Source of the DNA: Oscillospiraceae bacterium
GTDB lineage: Bacteria; Bacillota; Clostridia; Oscillospirales; Ruminococcaceae
Length of the DNA stretch: 64,000 bases
NCBI GenBank assembly: GCA_017427265.1
Contig: JAFRTG010000027.1
Span: forward strand, 124,001-188,000
Reading direction: 5' to 3'
Shown: positions 25,236 to 32,555 of the stretch, in pieces
Layout: each line of letters starts with the position of its first letter
Numbering within the stretch: position 1 is the stretch's first letter
Position numbers and translations under genes: made by a program
The notes under the pieces: model-generated
The model's input: the letters and a program-made list of their open reading frames with translations, nothing else
What the model was told of the DNA's origin: nothing
Databases searched by the model: none

Positions 25236-26715
25236 TTACCTTTCCTTCAGCTGTTCCGTGCCGTTCCAGAGACGGGGCGCGGGCTGTTCCGCGTCACCGG
25301 CATAGACTGTTTCCTCAAAATAAACTTTTGTCTCTGCAAGCGGGCAGCGTTCCTGTTCCACACCGAGTATAAATCGCTCGCTGTCCTTCTGCGTCTCTGC
25401 CTGCACGGTTACAGAGTAGGTCTGACCTGCTTCCAGCATCGCAGTCATGGCTGCCTGCTGGGCGGTCTGATCGGAAGCAGAAACAGCGGGGATTTCCTCT
25501 CCTTCCGCGTCCCTGATACACAGCTCCGTTATGAGTGATTCATAGCTGATCGGATCAAACCGCTCCGGCTCGAAGATGTTTTTGCCCAGTACCGCGATCA
25601 CATCGGGCGCCGACGCAACATCGGTATATTTGGCGTCAATGCTCTCATTTCCGGCTGCCACACAGAATGTGACATCCTGCTCCGACGCAGCCGCCGCCGC
25701 TGTGTTCAGCAGCGGTGAGATGCCGAGTCCGCCGAGACTCATGCCGATGACATCTGCGCCCTGTTCCAGTGCATACATCACGCCGCAGTAGACCTCCAGT
25801 GTGGTTCCCATGCCTTCCCGGTTGAGCACCTTGATCGGCAGGATCTTCACATTGTCCATTGTGCACGATGCGATGATGCCCGCACAGTGTGTGCCGTGGC
25901 CGAAATCATCCTCCCAGCCGCCGGGCGCATCTTCCGAAAAGCGTGCGCCGTTCGGAAGAATCCGTCCGTTCAGCCATGAATGCGCTGCGTTCACGCCGGT
26001 ATCGACGACTGCCACGCAGACCTCCGGAAGGGCCTCCTTCGTTTCGGTGAGCCATGCGCAGTAATCGTCCGCGCCGATATCATGCACGCCCCATGAAGTA
26101 CGCTCGCTGTCCAGTGCGTTCGTGCCGCTGCCCGGCAGTTCCGCTGCCGAAAGCACGCTGTCGCAGTCTGCAAATTCCACATCCGGGTCCTGCTGATACG
26201 CCTGATAGGCACGGTATGCAGCCTCCTGGGATTCAAACTGCACCACATACAGATTCTGAAAACCGGACGCAAGCAGTCTGCCGCCGTGCAGTGCAGGTTC
26301 ATGCTCTGCTTTGACGATCAGCTTTGCGGTCTGGAACGGAAATGTCACGGTCAGATCACCGTCCTGCTCCAGCACGCAGCAGCCGATCTGCGCCGCAGCC
26401 TCCTGTGGTGTAAGCGCATTCTGCCCGTCCGTTGAGAATCACAAGCCTGCCGTTTTCAATCCGGCATCCGGCGTAGGATTGCCCGACAGGTTCGCCGTCG
26501 CGGTAAAGCTGCTGCTCACGCCCTGAAAACCGCAGCGTGCGAAACAGCTCCCGGTGCGGTGCAGCATCGGATTCCTCTGTGAGCTGTGCTGCAAATTCGC
26601 GCAATGTTTTCGTTTCTGCCGGCTGATGCCTGCTGAACAGCATGTCCGTGCAGATGCCGTTCGTCAGCAGCATACAGGAGGTCAGCAGTGCAAGCGGTCT
26701 TTTGCATCGTTTCAT
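25236..26715 (-). pseudogene. Subtilisin-like (S8) peptidase, frameshifted and lacking the catalytic serine
   Basis: The ATG near 26715 follows TGGAGA at 8 nt and opens a frame with a signal peptide (MKRCKRPLALLTSCMLLTNG) that runs to about 26420. There it leaves frame. The homologous protein continues in another frame as STDGQNALTPQEAAAQIGCC, so one base is lost near 26430. Downstream the S8 domain is clear: CVAVVDTGVN (Asp), FGHGTHCAGI (His), VTFCVAAGNES (oxyanion Asn). No GTSMA-type serine motif follows in any frame; the C-terminus is a short Ig-like tail. Two independent lesions argue for decay rather than sequencing error alone. Confidence 0.75.
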
Positions 26716-26832
26716 AACTGTGTTCTCCATTGCAATATGATAATATTTTTTCATCATGCGTTTTGCGGCGTGATCAAACGCAGTATCTGCTTCTTGCGAT
26801 TTTTCGTGCAAAATGACGTATGATGCATGTAC

Positions 26833-26861
26833 AGTATAGCACGTTTTGGACAGCAAGTCAA
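26833..26861 (-). promoter_or_regulatory. Promoter of the broken S8 gene
   Basis: TTGACT (26856-26861), 17 bp, TATACT (26833-26838) on the minus strand; still intact. Confidence 0.85.
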
Positions 26862-27039
26862 TACATTTTCCAATGTTTTACCGTATCTGTATCCGAGCGG
26901 TATACGGTGTTTTCAGAAGCCGCGTCAGCGGCGTGAACTTGCTATATTGGGGAAGCTCTGCTGCAGTCCTCCGAAGGAAAATGCCCGCGGGGGCACCCCG
27001 CCCGGAGGGAAATGGGTGCGGATACTGCCCGCCGTACTC
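26862..27039. other. Intergenic stretch without a recognised gene
   Basis: It is GC-rich towards the right, with a small TGCCC/GGGCA hairpin and purine-rich segments. I see no gene or known repeat in it. Confidence 0.5.
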
Positions 27040-27068
27040 TTGACGCAAGGGGCAGAATATGGTACAAT
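27040..27068 (+). promoter_or_regulatory. Promoter of the macrodomain gene
   Basis: TTGACG (27040-27045), 17 bp, TACAAT (27063-27068), 30 bp before the start codon. Confidence 0.85.
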
Positions 27069-27098
27069 AATGCTATCAAATTCCGGAGGTGCATGGCG

Positions 27099-28154
27099 AT
27101 GTCCCTGAAGCTGATTCATACCGATCTGACCCGTTTCCCCTGTGATGCTGCTGTTCTGTCCGCAGACGAAAACCTTGAATACGGCGGAAGCGTATTCGGT
27201 GCATGCAGCAGTGCCGGCGGCCCGACTCTGCATGCGTTACTCAGTGAAGCCGGCGGCTGTGTGACCGGTCAGGCGATCCATATTGAAGGCAGTGCGCACC
27301 TTTCGGGTCTGCGCTGCGAACACCTGATTATCACGGCAGCCCCCTTCTGGAAGGACGGTACACAGAACGAGACCGAGCTGCTCAAAAGCTGCTACCGGAG
27401 CAGTCTGGATGAAGCGGTCAGACTCGGCTGCAAAACAATCGGCATCAGCCTGATTGACTCCCGCATTTACGGCTTCCCGAAAGAACTTGCACGGGAAACT
27501 GCCGTGCAGGCGATTCTGGAGTATCCGAAGATTCATGAACTGGATGTGTATCTGATTACATTTGACTGGCGCAGTTACGGCGACCATGCAGACAGAATTC
27601 TGGATCTGGAACGGTATATCAACCGCTCCATGCAAGTACCCGCAGCGGCTGCAGCGGCAGCTTCAAACAGCTTATCGGATCATGCCAAATCAAAGAGAAA
27701 AGGTCTGCTCGGTGCAGCGCGGCACAGTTTTGCATCGAAGAAGTCGGAAATGCCGGAATGTGCTGTATGCGCAGAAGCAGCCGTACCGCTGGAGGAACGT
27801 CTGAAACAGCTGGATGAGGGATTTTCAGAAATGCTGCTGCGCAAGATCGACGAAGCGGGCATCAAGGATTCCGAGTGCTATAAAAAAGCGAATGTCTCCA
27901 AACAGCTCTTTTCCAAGATCCGTTCCGACCCGCACTACAGGCCGAAAAAGGAAACCGTTCTGGCCTTTGCGCTTGCGCTGAAGCTGGATCTGGACGAAAC
28001 GAATGCGCTGCTGAAAACGGCAGGGTATTCGCTCACGCACAGCAATAAATCCGATATCATCATTGAGTATTTCATCAGTCAGCATATCTTCAATGTGTTT
28101 GTCATCAATGAAGCGCTGTATACATACGATCAGTCGGTTCTCGGCTCTGACTGA
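27099..28154 (+). CDS. Macrodomain protein with C-terminal HTH-like domain (351 aa)
   Basis: The start is the ATG 9 nt after GGAGG (an ATG two codons earlier is less well spaced). Residues 1-165 form a macrodomain-like alpha/beta fold: KLIHTDLTRFPCDAAVLSADENLEYGGSVFGA, HLIITAAPFWKDG, SCYRSSLDEAVRLGCKTIGISLI, YLITFDW. Such domains bind ADP-ribose or related nucleotides. An Ala-rich linker leads to a C-terminal domain (about 255-351) with KKANVSKQLFSKIRSDPHYRPKKETVLAFALAL, an XRE-like DNA-binding pattern. The pairing suggests ADP-ribose-type signalling tied to transcription, but no target is visible. Confidence 0.82.
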   Translation: MSLKLIHTDLTRFPCDAAVLSADENLEYGGSVFGACSSAGGPTLHALLSEAGGCVTGQAIHIEGSAHLSGLRCEHLIITAAPFWKDGTQNETELLKSCYRSSLDEAVRLGCKTIGISLIDSRIYGFPKELARETAVQAILEYPKIHELDVYLITFDWRSYGDHADRILDLERYINRSMQVPAAAAAAASNSLSDHAKSKRKGLLGAARHSFASKKSEMPECAVCAEAAVPLEERLKQLDEGFSEMLLRKIDEAGIKDSECYKKANVSKQLFSKIRSDPHYRPKKETVLAFALALKLDLDETNALLKTAGYSLTHSNKSDIIIEYFISQHIFNVFVINEALYTYDQSVLGSD

Positions 28155-28160
28155 AACAAA

Positions 28161-28205
28161 AACCGGCAGTGTATGGAAAACGTCCACTGCCGGTTGACCT
28201 TTTCT
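28161..28205 (+). terminator. Terminator after the macrodomain gene
   Basis: AACCGGCAGTG pairs perfectly with CACTGCCGGTT, followed by GACCTTTTCT. Confidence 0.85.
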
Positions 28206-28270
28206 CCTTTGATCTGTGGTATGATACAGATACAGAAACAAACCGCCCGCAAGTCAAAGGAGGAATCACT

Positions 28271-28891
28271 ATGAAAAACAATCTCACGGAAATGGTCTTT
28301 ATTCTGGACCGCAGCGGCTCTATGTCCGGCCTGGAAGCCGACACGATCGGCGGCTTCAACGCTATGATCGACAAGCAGAAAAAGGAAAACGGTGAGGCAT
28401 TCGTCACGACAGTGCTCTTCCATACGCAGCACAGTGTCCTGCATGACCGTCTGACGATCGACAAGGTTCCCGTTATGACCGACAGTGATTACTATGTCGT
28501 CGGCGGCACGGCACTGCTCGATGCAGTCGGCACGACAATCCGGCAGATCGAAACGATTCACAGGTATGCGCGCCCGGAGGATGTGCCGGCACATACGGTG
28601 TTCATTATCACAACGGACGGCCATGAGAATTCCAGCAGCCAGTTCCGCTATGCCGATGTGAAGAAGATGATCGAAGCAGCGAAGGAAAAGGGCTGGGAAT
28701 TCCTGTATCTCGGCGCAAATATCGACGCAGCGACGGAAGCTGCAAAGATCGGCATTTCCCGTGAACGCGCTGCCAATTATGAAGCAACTGAATGCGGTAC
28801 CAGAAGCCTGTTCAGAGCCATGAGCAGCTCGGTCGCGTCAGTTCGCCGAAAGGGCGTCATGTCGGATGAATGGAAGGAAGAGCTCAAATAA
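28271..28891 (+). CDS. VWA (von Willebrand factor A) domain protein
   Basis: 206 residues starting after AAAGGAGG. The MIDAS metal motif is intact: FILDRSGSM (Asp-x-Ser-x-Ser), GGTAL (Thr) and TTDGHEN (Asp). No signal peptide or membrane segment, so it is cytoplasmic. The C-terminal third is helical and basic (ASVRRKGVMSDEWKEELK). VWA proteins of this short type bind partner proteins through a Mg ion; the partner is not evident. It lies between the macrodomain and HAD genes, in the same direction. Confidence 0.85.
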   Translation: MKNNLTEMVFILDRSGSMSGLEADTIGGFNAMIDKQKKENGEAFVTTVLFHTQHSVLHDRLTIDKVPVMTDSDYYVVGGTALLDAVGTTIRQIETIHRYARPEDVPAHTVFIITTDGHENSSSQFRYADVKKMIEAAKEKGWEFLYLGANIDAATEAAKIGISRERAANYEATECGTRSLFRAMSSSVASVRRKGVMSDEWKEELK

Positions 28892-28945
28892 TACTGCACG
28901 GATTATCAGATCGCAGCATGGATTACACGCAGGAGGAACGATTGT

Positions 28946-29422
28946 ATGCGAATATCATTTGATCTGGATGACACGCTGTTTGTCGCGGAAGAAGACGGGT
29001 TTGCATTGGAGCCGCCGCTGCGGTTTCCGCTGAACAAGGTGTTTCAGGAGCGCCTGCGCAAAGGCACGCCGGAGCTGATGCGGCGGCTGCGGGAAGCGGG
29101 CTGGGAGATCTGGGTCTATACGACCTCATTCCGGTCGCCGCTTTATATCCGGTCGCTGTTCCGGCATTACGGCATTCAGATTGATGAGGTCGTGAACGGT
29201 GCGCGGCACGAGAGCGAGGTACAGGCGAAGCACAAGGATCCGATGCCGTCGAAGTATCCCGCGCATTACCGCATTGACCTGCATGTAGATGATGACCGGT
29301 CTGTGTATCAGAACGGGGAGTATTACGGATTCCGCGTGTTTCTGATCGGCCCGCCGGATGAAGAATGGGTTGATAAGATCATGCAGGCAGCGATGCGCCT
29401 TACATCACAGACGGGATCCTGA
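28946..29422 (+). CDS. HAD-superfamily phosphatase-like protein
   Basis: 158 residues after AGGAGG. Motif I is FDLDDTLF (nucleophile and acid Asp), motif II is VYTTS, a lysine follows in SEVQAKHKDPMPSK, and motif IV is HVDDDRS. The cap is minimal. It should be a Mg-dependent phosphohydrolase or related enzyme. The substrate cannot be told. Confidence 0.85.
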   Translation: MRISFDLDDTLFVAEEDGFALEPPLRFPLNKVFQERLRKGTPELMRRLREAGWEIWVYTTSFRSPLYIRSLFRHYGIQIDEVVNGARHESEVQAKHKDPMPSKYPAHYRIDLHVDDDRSVYQNGEYYGFRVFLIGPPDEEWVDKIMQAAMRLTSQTGS

Positions 29423-29502
29423 GCTTTCTGATTCTTTGATTTTCATTTGCATGTGAATGCTCGAAAAAAAGTTTCTCTTTGCGTCGGAACAGAAGTAAAT
29501 GT

Positions 29503-29530
29503 GAAATGCCCGGAAATTTCCGGGCATTTC
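29503..29530. terminator. Perfect 28-bp palindrome, terminator-like
   Basis: GAAATGCCCGGAAA followed directly by its reverse complement. It can form a hairpin on either strand, located 80 bp after the HAD gene. Confidence 0.65.
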
Positions 29531-29542
29531 AGTTTGTCATTG

Positions 29543-29739
29543 AAAAGGTATCTCCGCTGGATTTATAATAGGTGCTCCCCAAAAACATGGCCAAGGGTTC
29601 GTAGCACTTTGGCATCTCAATCTGATGAAATATACGCAGCTGCACCTTTTTATACAAAAACGGGGTCTGGGGATACGTCCCCGGTGGGAGTTTGAGGGCA
29701 AAGCCCTCATTACAGATCATCGCGCAGCGATACCTTTTT
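29543..29739. repeat. MITE-like dispersed repeat, copy A (197 bp)
   Basis: It is bounded by imperfect terminal inverted repeats: AAAAGGTATCTCCGCTGGAT at one end, and the reverse complement of ATCGCGCAGCGATACCTTTTT at the other. The inner part, including GGGGTCTGGGGATACGTCCC, is nearly identical to the reverse complement of the copy at the right end of the window. It fills most of the 330-bp gap between the HAD and kinase genes. Confidence 0.8.
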
Positions 29740-29752
29740 CATTTGCGCGACT

Positions 29753-32539
29753 TCATTTGCGCGACAGAATTGCTGCAAGTGTTTTCAGCAGCAGATCGGC
29801 GTCAATGGGTTTTGCGATATGTGCCTGCATCCCTGCTTCTATTGCAGCATCAGCATCCTCTTTGAACGCATTGGCTGTCATGGCAAGAATCGGTATTTCC
29901 GCAAGTGCTTTGTTTTCAAGGCTGCGGATTTTTCCTGTTGCGGTATAGCCGTCCATTACCGGCATCTGGATATCCATGAGGACAGCGTCATAGTATCCGT
30001 CTGCGGAACCGGAGATCATGTCCAGTGCGATCTGTCCGTTTTCGGCGGTTTCCACGGCATAACCTGCCTGTGTCAGAATCATATTCACGATTTCCATATT
30101 GATCGCGTTGTCCTCGACAAGCAGCAGGCGCTTTCCGGATGTATCAAACGGTTCTGCTGTTTCATCATCTGCATCCGTCTGTTCCGGATCGGATGCTTCT
30201 GCAAGCTGAAAGCGCAGCCGCAGCACGATTTCCGTGCCGCAGTCCGGCTCTGTCAGCACCTCGATCGTGCCGTCCATCAGGTCGATGATGCTTTTGGAGA
30301 TGGACAGACCGAGTCCGGTTCCTTCGATCCCGCTGACAGTAGAAGTCCGCTCCCGTTCAAAGGGCCGGAACATTTTTTCCGCAAATTCCTTCGACATGCC
30401 GATTCCGTTATCTGTAATCCGGATTTCATAGGCACCGGTGCCGGTGTCTGCGCATTCCGTCTGCTTGATCGAAGCGATGATGCGGCCGTTCTCCGGTGTG
30501 AATTTGTAGGCGTTGTTCAGCAGGTTAATCAGAACGCGGTTCAGATTCTTCACATCACACAGCACATAGCGGTCTCTGATCTGATCTGTCTGAATCTCAA
30601 ACTGCATCTTCTTCTGCTTCATCTGTGCCTCAAAAAGATCATAGAGATCACGGAAAATGCCGCAGAGGTCAGCCGGAATAATTTCCAGTTCCATTTTTCC
30701 GTTTTCGATCCGGCTCATTTCCAGGATATCGTTAATCAGTGTGAGCAGATGCTGATTCGATCGGTCAATTTTGACGAGATAATTGTGCAGTTCTGCGGAT
30801 GCGGGTTCCTTCAGTGCCAGCTTTGTGTAGCCGATAATGGCGTTCATCGGCGTGCGGATATCATGCGACATGTTGAACAGAAAACGGCTCTTGGCCTTGC
30901 TGCCTTCCATCGCACGGATTTTTTCGCGCTCGGCAGCTTCCTGATTCTTCCGCACGAGATTCTGCACATACAGCATGATCATCAGTCCCGTGAACACAAT
31001 CGCCATCAGGACGAAGCCGCCTGATGCAAGCGACCTGTGAGCGGCCTGAAGGCTGTCCTTTGCTGCAATGCTTTTGGCGAGCCATAAAAAGGCGGAATAA
31101 AGCAGCAGTGCGAAAAGGACAACGCCGGAGGTCACGATGCCGCTGTATTCAGTGATCGTGCTGCGTGTGATTGTCCGCCAGTAAAAGACAAAGCCGAGCA
31201 GGCACCAGAATGAAAGCAGCAGAAACGCCTCACTGCCCATAGCCTCCATCGCGGTCAGTCTTGGGACAAGCTGCACAATGACGAAAATGACGGAAACCGC
31301 AGTGCCTGCAAAACCGGTGAGCCGCACCGTCCGGATATGTTCTTTCCTTGCAATTTTATAGGCAGCTGCTGATGTATATCCGAAGCCGACAATCGCACCG
31401 AACGAAGTCAGATCGACAAACCAGCTCAGCGTGTTTCTGCCGAAGAGCGCCAGTATGATCGAAAAAATCATGATGAACAGCGTACTGTATGCGGTTTTGG
31501 AAAACAGATCGGTCAGGATTCTGTCCTTTGCCATGGCTGACAGCACGCGGATTGTGGCACGGTATCCTCCGATGATGCCTGTGAGAACGCCGGCCAATGC
31601 CGTTATACCGATCAGAATCAGCCCCGGCTGCCCCATGATCGTCCGCGCGGCATAAAAGGTCGGAACGGCCTCTGTATAGGAGAGCTGTCCGAGCGAGGAA
31701 ATATAGTCCTGCCAGCTCGCATAGCCGTCCGGAACGGCGGAAACGCCGACAATCGTCATGGCGGTATAGGCCAGTGCGGCAACAATAATCGCTATGAACA
31801 GAATGCGGCGGGTCTTTCCGATGCGGAACCGGAAATTGACGGTATCAAAAGCGGTCACATCAAAGCCGACAAATGCCCATGGCGCCAGAAAGACGATACT
31901 GTAGATGCCGTAGAGAGGGGAGATATTCTGTGAGCCGAAATCGCCGAGGGTATGCGCGGAAACGGCGTGCGGGATGCAGATCAGTGCTGTGATAAAAACC
32001 CCGATCACCATGATAACGGCGAGTGCAGTGTGAATCTTGTGCAGGCTTCGCCGGGCAAATATGAACAGCAGACCGACGCCTGCCAGCGCACTGACGGACA
32101 CGAGAATTTCTCCGATGTCAATCCGGTTGCCGGAAACTGTATAGGCAATGCCTGTCTGAACGGAATCGCCGAGTATGGTGCGCAGCACGACAAACATTGC
32201 CGTACCGTTCAGAAAAACAATCGTGAGATAGGAGAGACAGAGAAACCATGAACTGATGAAAGCATGGTCGCGTCCGAAAACCTCCTTCGTATAGGAATAA
32301 ACACCGCCCGGTCCGGGACTCCGCTGCATCAGAAAGGCAAAGTTAAAGCCGATCACCAGCATGATTACGGTGCCGATCGCCATTGCGATGATCGTGCCTG
32401 CCGAACCTGCGACAGGCAGGAAAGTCGTGCCGGGCATGACAAATGCGCCCCATCCGACCATGCAACCGAATGCCATCGCCCAGACATCCAGTTCCGAAAG
32501 ATACGGCTTTGCTGCTGTCTGATCCGGAAGATTCTTCAT
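29753..32539 (-). CDS. Amino-acid-permease / hybrid sensor histidine kinase / receiver fusion (928 aa)
   Basis: It starts after AAAGGAG. Residues 15-450 form an APC-superfamily transporter of about 12 helices (GWGAFVMPGTTFLPVAGSAG, SPGPGGVYSYTKEVFG, SIVFLAPWAFVGFDV). One or two more helices (about 455-525) lead to a histidine kinase core: H-box NMSHDIRTPMN with H559, N-box LLNNAYKF, G-boxes DNGIGMS and GTGLGLSIS. A C-terminal receiver (about 805-928; LLLVEDNAINMEI, VLMDIQMPVMDGY) completes a hybrid kinase. The transporter half probably senses, and perhaps carries, an amino acid or amine. It is the last gene of a four-gene signalling unit. Confidence 0.92.
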   Translation of the reverse strand: MKNLPDQTAAKPYLSELDVWAMAFGCMVGWGAFVMPGTTFLPVAGSAGTIIAMAIGTVIMLVIGFNFAFLMQRSPGPGGVYSYTKEVFGRDHAFISSWFLCLSYLTIVFLNGTAMFVVLRTILGDSVQTGIAYTVSGNRIDIGEILVSVSALAGVGLLFIFARRSLHKIHTALAVIMVIGVFITALICIPHAVSAHTLGDFGSQNISPLYGIYSIVFLAPWAFVGFDVTAFDTVNFRFRIGKTRRILFIAIIVAALAYTAMTIVGVSAVPDGYASWQDYISSLGQLSYTEAVPTFYAARTIMGQPGLILIGITALAGVLTGIIGGYRATIRVLSAMAKDRILTDLFSKTAYSTLFIMIFSIILALFGRNTLSWFVDLTSFGAIVGFGYTSAAAYKIARKEHIRTVRLTGFAGTAVSVIFVIVQLVPRLTAMEAMGSEAFLLLSFWCLLGFVFYWRTITRSTITEYSGIVTSGVVLFALLLYSAFLWLAKSIAAKDSLQAAHRSLASGGFVLMAIVFTGLMIMLYVQNLVRKNQEAAEREKIRAMEGSKAKSRFLFNMSHDIRTPMNAIIGYTKLALKEPASAELHNYLVKIDRSNQHLLTLINDILEMSRIENGKMELEIIPADLCGIFRDLYDLFEAQMKQKKMQFEIQTDQIRDRYVLCDVKNLNRVLINLLNNAYKFTPENGRIIASIKQTECADTGTGAYEIRITDNGIGMSKEFAEKMFRPFERERTSTVSGIEGTGLGLSISKSIIDLMDGTIEVLTEPDCGTEIVLRLRFQLAEASDPEQTDADDETAEPFDTSGKRLLLVEDNAINMEIVNMILTQAGYAVETAENGQIALDMISGSADGYYDAVLMDIQMPVMDGYTATGKIRSLENKALAEIPILAMTANAFKEDADAAIEAGMQAHIAKPIDADLLLKTLAAILSRK

Positions 32540-32555
32540 ATTCTGTCATCTCCTT

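Noticed and set aside
26356..26450. Programmed frameshift in the subtilase gene
   Set aside because: No slippery heptamer or stimulatory hairpin at the junction, and the catalytic serine region is missing anyway.
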